Part shown: positions 1 to 8,419 of the stretch, piece by piece
How the letters are laid out: each line of letters opens with the position of its first letter
Numbering within the stretch: position 1 is the first letter of the stretch
NCBI GenBank assembly: GCA_022838965.1
Contig: JALHDK010000027.1
Span: 1-13,749, forward strand
Length of the DNA stretch: 13,749 nucleotides
Source of the DNA: Actinomycetales bacterium
Lineage (GTDB): Bacteria > Actinomycetota > Actinomycetes > Actinomycetales > Actinomycetaceae
Reading direction: 5' to 3'
Made by a program: the position numbers and the translations under genes
The notes under the pieces: generated by a model
Database searches by the model: none
Told to the model about the DNA's origin: nothing
Seen by the model: only the letters and a program-made list of their open reading frames with translations

Positions 1-187
1 CGACGCCGACCGTGATGCGGTTGAGGTTCCGCTCCGCCACACCGGACCCACCGACCGCGCTCGACAATCCGCCGCCGAACATGTCCGAGAGTCCTCCACC
101 CCTGCCCTTGTGCATCAGGATCGTCAGCATCAGGAAGACGGAGGTGATGATCAGGATCACCTCGAGGGCGATCGTCAGTGCGGTCAC
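1..187 (-). CDS. secG: SecG, preprotein translocase subunit (3' part missing)
   Basis: Small membrane subunit of the SecYEG protein-export channel; SecG assists SecA-driven translocation across the cytoplasmic membrane. Reading the minus strand from the GTG at 187 gives 62 residues before the window edge. They comprise a hydrophobic helix (about residues 4-25, with ALEVILIITSVFLMLTILM), then MHKGRGGGLSDMFGGG and SSAVGGSGVAERNLNRIT. A first TM helix followed by a glycine-rich, basic cytoplasmic loop with GRGGGLSDMFGG is the SecG hallmark. The second TM helix would lie beyond position 1. An in-frame TAG directly upstream of the GTG forces this start. A weak Shine-Dalgarno (GGACGG) sits 6 bases before it. 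The gene lies downstream of tpiA behind a terminator-like hairpin, so it may have its own promoter or receive read-through. The order gap-pgk-tpiA-secG is common in bacteria. Confidence 0.93.
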   Translation of the reverse strand, partial: MTALTIALEVILIITSVFLMLTILMHKGRGGGLSDMFGGGLSSAVGGSGVAERNLNRITVGV

Positions 188-234
188 GGGCTACCGTCCA
201 ATCGAAGGGGAGGGGATTTCTCAGGACAGGATAA

Positions 235-271
235 CTGATGGCGGCACGCCTCCCGGGCGCGCCGCCATCAG
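235..271 (-). terminator. Terminator-like hairpin after tpiA
   Basis: An 11-bp perfect inverted repeat, CTGATGGCGGC (235-245) and GCCGCCATCAG (261-271), encloses a 15-base GC-rich loop that can add a few inner pairs. It starts 14 bases after the tpiA stop on the minus strand. Only a short T-rich stretch (TTATCCTGTCC) follows, so the U-tract is weak, as is common in actinobacteria. It probably ends or attenuates the gap-pgk-tpiA transcript before secG. Termination efficiency cannot be judged from sequence. Confidence 0.65.
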
Positions 272-285
272 TTCGTTCAGTTCCT

Positions 286-1074
286 TCAGACCGCGACCTG
301 CTGGTACCTCACGATGGCAGCGAACTCCTCCGCGTCCAGGGAGGCTCCGCCCACGAGGGCACCGTCGACGTCGGGCTGTGACATGATCGCCGCGACGTTC
401 GACGCCTTGACGGAGCCGCCGTAGAGGATCCGGACGGTCCGGGCGACCTCGTCGTCGTACAGTTCGGCCAGTCGTCCCCGGATGGCGCCGCAGACCTCCT
501 GGGCGTCCGCCGGCGTCGCCACCTCACCCGTGCCGATCGCCCAGATGGGCTCGTAGGCGACCGCCGTTCCGATGGCCTCCTCGCGGGTGGAGGTGTTGAA
601 GATGCCGTTCACCTGGACGAGAACGCGCTCGACCTGGCGGCCCTCCCGCCGGATGGCGAGATTCTCGCCGACGCACACGATGGGGGTGATGCCGTGCTTG
701 ATGGCCGCCCGGCTCTTCTCCCCCACCACCCAGTCGTTCTCCGCGTGGTAGAGACGGCGTTCGGAGTGTCCGCAGATCGCGTACGAACAGCCGAGCCTGG
801 CGAGCATGCGCGGGGCGATCTCGCCCGTGTAGGCGCCGTTCTCGTGGACGGAGATGTCCTGCGCGCCGTACCTGATCTGGAGCTTCTCACCGTCGACGAG
901 GGTCTGCACCGAACGGATGGAGGTGAAGGACGGGATGACGGCGACTTCGACGGCCTCGTAGTCGTGCTTGGCGTCCTTCAGGAGCCACGCGAGCTTCTGG
1001 ACGTGTGCGATGGCCTCGAGGTGATCGAGGTTCATCTTCCAGTTTCCCGCCATCAGCGGGACGCGCCCGTTCAT
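286..1074 (-). CDS. tpiA: Triosephosphate isomerase
   Basis: Cytosolic TIM-barrel enzyme interconverting dihydroxyacetone phosphate and glyceraldehyde 3-phosphate in glycolysis and gluconeogenesis. The 262-residue product has the full catalytic set: Asn11 and Lys13 in AGNWKMN, His103 in CGHSERR, and the general base Glu175 in [11 protein letters not shown], whose tail (about 176-183) is the flexible loop 6. It also has the phosphate-binding YGGSVK (218-223) and VGGASL (241-246). Length is normal for the family (about 250-265). The ATG start shares one base with the pgk stop (TGATG), with GGAG five bases upstream, so translation is probably coupled to pgk. It is the last gene of the gap-pgk-tpiA unit and is followed by a terminator-like hairpin. 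Nothing in the sequence suggests loss of function. Confidence 0.98.
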   Translation of the reverse strand: MNGRVPLMAGNWKMNLDHLEAIAHVQKLAWLLKDAKHDYEAVEVAVIPSFTSIRSVQTLVDGEKLQIRYGAQDISVHENGAYTGEIAPRMLARLGCSYAICGHSERRLYHAENDWVVGEKSRAAIKHGITPIVCVGENLAIRREGRQVERVLVQVNGIFNTSTREEAIGTAVAYEPIWAIGTGEVATPADAQEVCGAIRGRLAELYDDEVARTVRILYGGSVKASNVAAIMSQPDVDGALVGGASLDAEEFAAIVRYQQVAV

Positions 1075-2264
1075 CAGGACTCCAGAACGGCGATACCGGG
1101 GAGCACCTTGCCCTCGAGGAACTCAAGCGACGCCCCACCACCGGTGGAGATGTGGGAGAACGTGTCCTCGTCGAAACCGAGGATACGCACCGCGGCAGCG
1201 GAGTCACCTCCGCCGATGATGGTGAAGGCGTCGGATTCGCTCATCGCGCGCGCGACAGCCCTGGTTCCCTCGGCGAAGGCCGGGAACTCGAACACGCCCA
1301 TGGGCCCGTTCCACACGACGGTCTTCGCACTCGCGATCTTCTCCGCGAACAGTGCGCGCGACTCGGGTCCGATGTCGAGGCCCATCTTGTCCTCGGGGAT
1401 TCCGTCGGCCGGCACCACGACGGACGGCGAGTCCGCGGCGAAGGTGTCCGCCGCCACGACGTCGACCGGCAGGACGATCTCCACCCCCTTGGCCCTGGCC
1501 GTCTCCAGATAGCCCTTGACCGTGTCGACCTGGTCCGCCTCCAGCAACGACGTGCCCACCGCGTATCCCTGCGCGGCGAGGAAGGTGTAGGCCATCCCGC
1601 CACCGATGAGCAGGATGTCGGCCTTCTCCAGCAGGTTGGCGATCACTCCCAGCTTGTCCGAGACCTTGGAGCCGCCGAGCACCACGGCGTAGGGCCGCTC
1701 CGGGTTCTCGGTGGCGCGGCGGAGCGAGTCGATCTCCTTGAAGACCAGCTTCCCGGCGGCGTGCGGGAGACGCAGGGCGATGTCGTAGACGGAGGCCTGC
1801 TTGCGGTGCACCACCCCGAACCCGTCCGAGACGTACACGTCGCCCAGCTGCGCCAGTTCCTCTGCGAGCGCGGCGCGCTCCGCATCCACCTTGGACGTCT
1901 CGCGCGGGTCGAACCGCACGTTCTCCAGCAGGGCGACATCACCGTCCGCCAGGCTCGCGACCGTCTCCCGGGCCGAGGGACCGACGAGGTCGGCCGCCAG
2001 CTTGACCTCCTTGCCGAGGAGTTCGCCCAGCCGCCTGGCAACCGGAGCGAGGGAGTACCGGGCCTCCGGCGCGCCCTTCGGGCGGCCGAGATGGGCCATG
2101 ATGATCACCCGGGCGCCCTGGTCCGCGAGCGCGGTGATTGTGGGGAGTGCGGCGCGGATGCGCCCGTCGTCGGTGATCGTCTCTCCGTCGAGCGGGACGT
2201 TGAAGTCAGATCGGAGGAGGACGCGCTTGCCGCGCAGGTCCCCCAGGGTCTCGATGGTCTGCAT
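1074..2264 (-). CDS. pgk: Phosphoglycerate kinase
   Basis: Cytosolic kinase transferring phosphate from 1,3-bisphosphoglycerate to ADP, the first ATP-forming step of glycolysis. The 396-residue, two-domain product has RSDFNVPL (18-25), the basic HLGRPKG loop (58-64), LLENVRF (112-118) and SDGFGVVHR (146-154), an actinobacterial variant of the DAFGTAHR motif. The nucleotide-binding half shows [10 protein letters not shown] (195-204), GGGMAYTFL (221-229), WNGPMGVFE (318-326), GGGDSAAAV (351-359) and [13 protein letters not shown] (373-385). Length matches the family. The ATG at 2264 is preceded by a purine-rich Shine-Dalgarno (AAGGAAGAAGG). It lies 70 bases after gap, across a stable hairpin, and overlaps tpiA by one base. 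Confidence 0.98.
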   Translation of the reverse strand: MQTIETLGDLRGKRVLLRSDFNVPLDGETITDDGRIRAALPTITALADQGARVIIMAHLGRPKGAPEARYSLAPVARRLGELLGKEVKLAADLVGPSARETVASLADGDVALLENVRFDPRETSKVDAERAALAEELAQLGDVYVSDGFGVVHRKQASVYDIALRLPHAAGKLVFKEIDSLRRATENPERPYAVVLGGSKVSDKLGVIANLLEKADILLIGGGMAYTFLAAQGYAVGTSLLEADQVDTVKGYLETARAKGVEIVLPVDVVAADTFAADSPSVVVPADGIPEDKMGLDIGPESRALFAEKIASAKTVVWNGPMGVFEFPAFAEGTRAVARAMSESDAFTIIGGGDSAAAVRILGFDEDTFSHISTGGGASLEFLEGKVLPGIAVLES

Positions 2265-2290
2265 ACCTTCTTCCTTTCTCGATCACGCCT

Positions 2291-2322
2291 GGGGGCGCCC
2301 GCGATCTCTCACGGACGCCCCC
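2291..2322 (-). promoter_or_regulatory. Intercistronic hairpin between gap and pgk
   Basis: GGGGGCG (2291-2297) pairs perfectly with CGCCCCC (2316-2322). After one C/A mismatch, CCG (2299-2301) pairs with CGG (2312-2314), leaving a 10-base loop. The hairpin starts 12 bases after the gap stop and no U-run follows towards pgk. That fits an RNA-stabilising or processing element, or partial attenuation, better than a full terminator. Its likely effect is higher gap than pgk message, which is inference. Confidence 0.55.
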
Positions 2323-2334
2323 GGCACGGCATTC

Positions 2335-3477
<1,143 letters not shown>

Positions 3478-3543
3478 TCAGGCTATCACTCCGGGTTTCG
3501 GCCGTGACGGGCCGATCGTCCTTATTGACCTCCGGAATGATTC

Positions 3544-4527
3544 TTAGTCGTCGAGCATCTCCTCGGTGAGGGCGGCCATGGTGTCCGGAACCCCCAGCTC
3601 GGCGGCGCGCTTGTCGGCCATCGCGAGCAGCCGCCGGATCCGGCCGGCCACGGCATCCTTGGTCAGGGGCGGATCGGACAGCTGTCCGAGTTCCTCGAGC
3701 GAGGCCTGCTTGTGGTCGAGCCGCAGGCGGCCGGCGACGAGCAGGTGTTCGGGGATGTTCTCCACGCCGAGAATCTCCATGGCCCGTTCGACCCGGGCGC
3801 CCGCCGCCACGGCAGCCCGGGCGGACCGGCGCAGATTGGCGTCGTCGAAGTTGGCGAGACGGTTCGCCGTCCCCCTGACCTCGCGGCGCAGCCGCTTCTC
3901 CTCCCACGCGAGCGTCGCGTCGTGCGCACCCATGCGCGTCAGGAGGGTGGCGATCGCCTCGCCGTCGCGCACGACGACGCGGTCGACGCCGCGCACCTCG
4001 CGGGCCTTCGCGCCGACCCCCAGCCGGCGCGCCGCTCCGACCAGCGCGAGCGCGGCCTCGGGGCCGGGGCACGTCACCTCGAGCGAGGCGGAGCGGCCGG
4101 GCTCGGTGAGTGAGCCGTGCGCGAGGAAGGCACCACGCCAGGCGGCCGCGGCCTCGGTGAGCGAGGAGGAGACGATGTGCGGAGGCAGTCCCCGCACGGG
4201 GCGTCCGCGGTTGTCGATAAGGCCCGCCTGCCGGGCGAGCACCGCGCCGTCCTGGACCACGCGAACCACGTACCGGTTGCCCCGGCGCAACCCACCGCCG
4301 GACACGACGATCAACTCGCTGCTGTGGCCGAACACCTCCGCGATGTCGTGGCGGAGCCTCCGGGCGGCGATGCCGGTGTCGAGTTCCGCTTCAACCACGA
4401 CGTGACCGGAGATGATGTGCAGCCCACCGGCGAAGCGCAGCATCGCGGCGACCTCGGCCTTGCGCGCCGAGATCCTGTCCACGCGCACCCGCGCGAGTTC
4501 GTCCTTGACGTCAACGGTCAACGACAC
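3544..4527 (-). CDS. whiA: WhiA, LAGLIDADG/HTH transcription regulator
   Basis: DNA-binding protein that controls sporulation septation in Streptomyces and is linked to cell division in Bacillus. It is a degenerate, catalytically inactive LAGLIDADG homing-endonuclease fold joined to a helix-turn-helix. The 327-residue product matches the usual length (about 310-330). It shows the N-terminal [14 protein letters not shown], the first homing-like half around LRFAGGLH (30-37), the second around [11 protein letters not shown] (130-140), the linker [14 protein letters not shown] (222-235), and a C-terminal HTH with SLEELGQL...[12 protein letters not shown] (about 276-300). The GTG start at 4527 is chosen for its strong Shine-Dalgarno (GGGAGGAG, 4533-4540) and family match. 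A longer frame to 4764 only overlaps yvcK. It lies 13 bases after yvcK, so it is probably co-transcribed with it. Confidence 0.95.
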   Translation of the reverse strand: MSLTVDVKDELARVRVDRISARKAEVAAMLRFAGGLHIISGHVVVEAELDTGIAARRLRHDIAEVFGHSSELIVVSGGGLRRGNRYVVRVVQDGAVLARQAGLIDNRGRPVRGLPPHIVSSSLTEAAAAWRGAFLAHGSLTEPGRSASLEVTCPGPEAALALVGAARRLGVGAKAREVRGVDRVVVRDGEAIATLLTRMGAHDATLAWEEKRLRREVRGTANRLANFDDANLRRSARAAVAAGARVERAMEILGVENIPEHLLVAGRLRLDHKQASLEELGQLSDPPLTKDAVAGRIRRLLAMADKRAAELGVPDTMAALTEEMLDD

Positions 4528-4532
4528 AGGGT

Positions 4533-4540
4533 CTCCTCCC
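4533..4540 (-). promoter_or_regulatory. Ribosome binding site deciding the whiA start
   Basis: GGGAGGAG, immediately after the yvcK stop and five bases before the whiA GTG. Its strength and position support the 4527 start over an ATG at 4551 inside yvcK. They also suggest that ribosomes ending yvcK can reinitiate on whiA. Confidence 0.8.
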
Positions 4541-5488
4541 TCACCCGACATCCCCGATGGCGCCCTCGAAGGCGTCCCGATACGCAGCAGCCAAGCGTAG
4601 CGGGTCGTGCTCGCCCGGGGATCCCGCGCTGCGGACCTGGCGAAGGAGGACCCGCGCGCCCAGGAGGGCGGCCGCCTCCTCGAACTCGTCCAGATCCCGG
4701 ATGGACGCCGGGTCCGCGATGACGGTCTCGAACGTGAGATCCGGCGCGTGGTCGTGCAGCACACGCAGGTGGTCCCCCGGGGACATGTTCTCGGTCTCCC
4801 CGTGCTGGGTGACCAGGTTGGCAGTGAGCACCCGATGGCGACTGGAGTGAAGCGCGCGGTTGAGGGCGGGCACCAACAGGTGCGGGATCACGGACGTGTA
4901 CCACGATCCCGGCCCGAGCACCACGAAGTCGGCCTCCTCGATGGCGGCGACGGCCTGTGGACAGGCGGGCGGGTCCGCGGGCTCAAGCCAGATGGCGAGC
5001 AGCTCGCCGGTGGTGACCGCGACGCGGCTCTGGCCCCGGACGGTGGTGGTGCCGTCGGGGACCCGCACCGTCGCGGCGATCTCGAGCGGCACCATCGCCA
5101 TCGGCAGCACCGCGCCGCGCGCGCCGAGGAGGCGGCCCACCAGCTCCAGGCCCGCCACCGGATCGCCGAGCCGCTCCCATGCGGACACGATGAGCAGGTT
5201 GCCGACGGCGTGGTTGTTCAGCGGTCCGTTGGTGTGGAAGCGGTGCTGGAGGATGTCACGCCACGTGTGGCCCCATTCGGTGTCGTCGCACAGGGCCGAG
5301 AGCGCCATGCGGAGGTCGCCGGGCGGGAGGCAGCCGAGTTCGGTGCGCAGCCGTCCGGACGATCCGCCGTCGTCCGCGACCGTGACGACGGCGGTGAGGT
5401 TGCGGCTCACGTGACGCAGCGCCCTCAGCGAGGCCGACAGCCCGTGTCCGCCGCCCAGCGCGACCACCCGGATCGAGCTGTCCATCAT
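4541..5488 (-). CDS. yvcK: YvcK/CofD-like gluconeogenesis factor
   Basis: Member of the CofD/YvcK Rossmann family (2-phospho-L-lactate transferase fold). Bacterial YvcK proteins bind UDP-sugars, are needed for growth on gluconeogenic carbon sources, and affect cell shape and peptidoglycan synthesis. The 315-residue product has [10 protein letters not shown] (8-17), [12 protein letters not shown] (37-48), PPGDLRMAL (55-63), [10 protein letters not shown] (91-100), [17 protein letters not shown] (189-205) and [18 protein letters not shown] (224-241), all family hallmarks. The reading frame begins ATGATG. The first ATG (5488) overlaps the rapZ stop by 4 bases, the second by 1; which is used is undecided. 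Its place between rapZ and whiA is conserved in Gram-positive bacteria. It lacks the archaeal/mycobacterial F420 gene context, so a true CofD role is unlikely. Confidence 0.95.
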   Translation of the reverse strand: MMDSSIRVVALGGGHGLSASLRALRHVSRNLTAVVTVADDGGSSGRLRTELGCLPPGDLRMALSALCDDTEWGHTWRDILQHRFHTNGPLNNHAVGNLLIVSAWERLGDPVAGLELVGRLLGARGAVLPMAMVPLEIAATVRVPDGTTTVRGQSRVAVTTGELLAIWLEPADPPACPQAVAAIEEADFVVLGPGSWYTSVIPHLLVPALNRALHSSRHRVLTANLVTQHGETENMSPGDHLRVLHDHAPDLTFETVIADPASIRDLDEFEEAAALLGARVLLRQVRSAGSPGEHDPLRLAAAYRDAFEGAIGDVG

Positions 5489-6429
5489 TCCCGTCCCACA
5501 TCGCGGTGCAGGGTGCGCACCGAGTAGCCCGACCGGCGGAGGCGGTCGGCGATGGCCTCCGAGATCGCCACGGAACGGTGCTTTCCGCCGGTGCAGCCGA
5601 CCGCGATCGTGACGTAGGGCTTCAGCTCGTGCACGTACCCGGAGAGCACGGGCTCGATGGCCGCGACGTAGCGGTCGACGAAGTCCAGCGCCCCCGGAAG
5701 TCCCAGGACGTACTCCCGCACCTGGTCGTCGTGCCCCGTGAGGTGGCGGAGCTCGCTCACCCAGTAGGGGTTGGCCAGGAAGCGGACGTCGACGACGTGG
5801 TCCGCGTCCAGGGGGATGCCGTACTTGAAGCCGAACGACATGACCGTGAGCTGCAGGCGCGCCTCCGCCGGGTCACCGACCAGCTCGCGGACCTTGCGGG
5901 CCAGGTCGTGGACCGACAGGGTGGTGGTGTCGACGATGACGTCGGCCCGGTTCTTCAGGGCCTGCAGGAGCTTCCGCTCGGCGGCGATGCCGTCCAGCAC
6001 GCGACCATCCCCCTGCAGGGGATGCGGGCGACGCACGGCATCGAAGCGCCGGACCAGCTCGGCGTCCGAGGCCTCGAGGAAGATGATCCGGTAGTCCATT
6101 CCCATCTGGCGGATCTGGTCGATCACGGAGACCATCTCGGTGAAGAACTCGCCGGACCGCACGTCCACCACCGCGGCCAGACGGGAGATGCCGTCACCGG
6201 CCCGCATCATCGTGGCGAGCGTGATCAGCAGGCGGGGTGGCAGGTTGTCGACCACGTACCAGTTCAGGTCTTCCAGCGCTGCGGCCGCGCGGGTGCGGCC
6301 CGCACCCGACATCCCGGTGATGATCAGGAGTTCAGGCCGCTCGCTGGCGGGCAGCGGGGTCTCCTCGTCCCGCACCGGGATTCCGTTGGGTACGGTGGGA
6401 GGACCCGGCGGTGCGGGGGGCTCGGCCAT
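5485..6429 (-). CDS. rapZ: RapZ-family P-loop nucleotide-binding protein (YvcJ)
   Basis: RapZ in E. coli is an RNA-binding adaptor that guides RNase E to the small RNA GlmZ and so tunes GlcN6P synthase. Gram-positive homologues (YvcJ) hydrolyse nucleotides and have less clear roles. The 314-residue product has an N-terminal P-loop, GMSGAGRT (39-46), then DNLPPRLL (61-68), VDVRSGEFF (88-96), and the C-terminal domain with SFGFKYGIPLDADHVVDVRF (198-217), RFLANPYWV (216-224) and VGCTGGKHRSV (277-287). The P-loop lysine is Arg45, as is usual in actinobacterial homologues. The first 30 residues are proline-rich and poorly conserved. The ATG at 6429 has only a weak, close Shine-Dalgarno, so a GTG at 6375 remains possible. 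It overlaps yvcK by 4 bases. Confidence 0.93.
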   Translation of the reverse strand: MAEPPAPPGPPTVPNGIPVRDEETPLPASERPELLIITGMSGAGRTRAAAALEDLNWYVVDNLPPRLLITLATMMRAGDGISRLAAVVDVRSGEFFTEMVSVIDQIRQMGMDYRIIFLEASDAELVRRFDAVRRPHPLQGDGRVLDGIAAERKLLQALKNRADVIVDTTTLSVHDLARKVRELVGDPAEARLQLTVMSFGFKYGIPLDADHVVDVRFLANPYWVSELRHLTGHDDQVREYVLGLPGALDFVDRYVAAIEPVLSGYVHELKPYVTIAVGCTGGKHRSVAISEAIADRLRRSGYSVRTLHRDVGRE

Positions 6430-6439
6430 ATCCCAAGCA

Positions 6440-6456
6440 TGCCACGGGGCGTGGCA
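6440..6456 (-). promoter_or_regulatory. Small hairpin between uvrC and rapZ
   Basis: TGCCAC (6440-6445) and GTGGCA (6451-6456) form a 6-bp stem with a 5-base loop in the 48-base gap between uvrC and rapZ. No U-run follows on the minus strand. It could slow or process the transcript between the repair genes and rapZ-yvcK-whiA, but it is short and may be chance. Confidence 0.3.
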
Positions 6457-6477
6457 CGGTGGCGGGGCGACGGCCCT

Positions 6478-8409
6478 TCAGCTGCGGGCGTCCCGGAGGT
6501 GCGTCACCACGGCCTCCGCCAGGGCCGGGCCGATCCCGGGCACCCGCGCCACCTCGCCCACCTCTGCCGCCCTGAGTCGCGACAGGGACCCGAAGTGCTC
6601 CAGGAGCGCTTTCGCGCGGCCGGGCCCGATCCCCGGGATGGTGTCGAGGGCTGAGGCGGTCATGGCGGCCGACCGCCGCCTGCGATGCCGGGTGATCGCG
6701 AAGCGGTGGGCCTCGTCGCGCACCCGCTGGAGCAGGTGAAGGGCCTCACTGCCCCGCTCCAGGATCACGGGGAACTCCTCGTCCGGCACCCACACCTCCT
6801 CCAGGCGCTTGGACAGGCCCACCACCGGGACGTCCACCCCCAGCCCGTCGAGGACGCGGGCCGCCGCCCGCACCTGGGGCAGTCCGCCGTCGATGACGAC
6901 CAGCCCGGGTTCGTACGCAAACGACTCGCGGGCGAGGACCGCACCCTCATGGTCCGGCGGGGGATCCCCCGGCGCGGCCGTCGCGCCGTTCGACGTCGCC
7001 GCCCGTCGCGCGTGTTCGAAGCGCCTGGCGAGCACCTCCGCCACGGCCTCGGTGTCGTCGCGGGCGCCCAGGCCCTCGACGCCCCGAATGTTGAACTGCC
7101 GGTAGTCCCGCTTCTTCGGCAGGCCGTCCTCGAAGACGACCATGGACCCGACCTGAAGCGTGCCACCGGTGTGGGAGATGTCGTAGCACTCGATCCGCAA
7201 CGGTGAGTCGGGCAGGTTGAGGAAGCGCTGCAACTCCTCCAGGGCGCGCGACCGGGTCGCGAGGTCGCCGCTGCGGCGGAGCTTCTCCGCGGCCAGCGCC
7301 TGGCGGGCGTTCTCGCTCGCGGTGTCCATCAGGGCCTTCTTGTCGCCACGCAGCGGGACACGGAGCGTGACGGTCCCGCCGCGCACCTCCCGCAGCCACG
7401 CCTCGACCGCCGCCGCGTCGTCGGGCACCGCGGGTACGAGGATCTCCTTCGGCACCCCGTATGGCGGCGTTGCCTCACCCTCGGGTCTGTACACCTGGAG
7501 GAGCAGCCGCTCGATGAGCTCGCCCTCCGCGGCGTCGTCGGCACGGTCCGTGATCCACCCCCGCTGGCCGCGGATGCGCCCCTGCCGCACGTGGAAGACC
7601 TGGATGGACGCCTGCAGTTCGTCCACCGCGAGACCGTAGACGTCGGCGTTCGTGTGGTCGGGCAGGACGACGGCGTTCCGTTCGGTCACGCGCCGCAGGG
7701 CGGCCAGATCGTCCCGCATCCGGGCGGCACGCTCGTAGTCCTGCCGGGCGGCCGCCTCGCGCATCTCCCGCTCGAGGTGCCCGACGAACCGGCTCGCCTC
7801 GCCCGACATGAAGGCACACAGATCCTCCGCGATGGCCCGGTGCTCCTCCGCGCTGACCCGGCCCACACACGGAGCGCTGCACTTGTCGATGTAGCCCAGC
7901 AGACACGGGCGCCCGGAGCTGCGGGCGCGCCGGAACACCCCCATCGGGCAGGACCGGACCGGGAAGACGCGGAGCAGGAGGTCCATGGTCTCGCGGATGG
8001 CCCAGGCGTGCGTGTAGGGGCCGAAGTACCGCGTCCCCCTGCGGAGTTCGCCGCGCATGACCCGCACCCTCGGGTACTCCTCCCCCATCGTGACCGACAG
8101 GTAGGGGTAGGACTTGTCGTCCCGGAACATGAGGTTGAACCGGGGCCGGTACTCCTTGATCCACGTGTACTCCAGGCTCAGCGCCTCCACCTCGTTGGCC
8201 ACCACGGTCCACTGCACGCCGGAGGCCGAGGTGACGAGCGAGCGGGTTCGGGGGTGCAGGCGGGCGGGATCCTGGAAGTAGCTCGACAGGCGGGCGCGCA
8301 GGTTCCTCGCCTTCCCGACATAGAGCACCCGACCCTCGGCGTCGTGGAAGCGGTAGACCCCGGGATCGGTGGGGATCTCGGTGGGTCGGTAGCTGGCTGG
8401 GTCGGCCAC
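6478..8409 (-). CDS. uvrC: Excinuclease ABC subunit C
   Basis: Dual-incision nuclease of nucleotide excision repair; it cuts both sides of a lesion after UvrB is loaded by UvrA. With the GTG start at 8409 the product is 643 residues. The N-terminal GIY-YIG domain (about 14-90) has PGVYRF and LYVGKARNLRARL, followed by NEVEALSLEYTWIKEYRPRFN. Cys154, Cys169, Cys177 and Cys181 match the [4Fe-4S] ligand pattern. The UvrB-binding UVR motif is at about 209-241. The RNase H-like nuclease half has IECYDISH (Asp410), the DD pair near 451-452, VVIDGG (Asp507) and HRFAITRHRRRR (568-579). Two helix-hairpin-helix motifs end the protein (IPGIGPGRAK about 591-600, VPGIGPALAE about 623-632). The GTG at 8409 has AGGGTGG five bases upstream and gives the family start VADPASYRP; GTGs at 8418 and 8439 are alternatives. 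It lies 10 bases after uvrA, so they are surely one transcript. Confidence 0.97.
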   Translation of the reverse strand: MADPASYRPTEIPTDPGVYRFHDAEGRVLYVGKARNLRARLSSYFQDPARLHPRTRSLVTSASGVQWTVVANEVEALSLEYTWIKEYRPRFNLMFRDDKSYPYLSVTMGEEYPRVRVMRGELRRGTRYFGPYTHAWAIRETMDLLLRVFPVRSCPMGVFRRARSSGRPCLLGYIDKCSAPCVGRVSAEEHRAIAEDLCAFMSGEASRFVGHLEREMREAAARQDYERAARMRDDLAALRRVTERNAVVLPDHTNADVYGLAVDELQASIQVFHVRQGRIRGQRGWITDRADDAAEGELIERLLLQVYRPEGEATPPYGVPKEILVPAVPDDAAAVEAWLREVRGGTVTLRVPLRGDKKALMDTASENARQALAAEKLRRSGDLATRSRALEELQRFLNLPDSPLRIECYDISHTGGTLQVGSMVVFEDGLPKKRDYRQFNIRGVEGLGARDDTEAVAEVLARRFEHARRAATSNGATAAPGDPPPDHEGAVLARESFAYEPGLVVIDGGLPQVRAAARVLDGLGVDVPVVGLSKRLEEVWVPDEEFPVILERGSEALHLLQRVRDEAHRFAITRHRRRRSAAMTASALDTIPGIGPGRAKALLEHFGSLSRLRAAEVGEVARVPGIGPALAEAVVTHLRDARS

Positions 8410-8419
8410 GATCGCCACC

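Noticed and set aside
4528..4764. 79-residue N-terminal extension of WhiA
   Set aside because: Lies wholly in the yvcK 3' end in another frame, Arg/Ser-rich, while a strong ribosome binding site marks GTG 4527.
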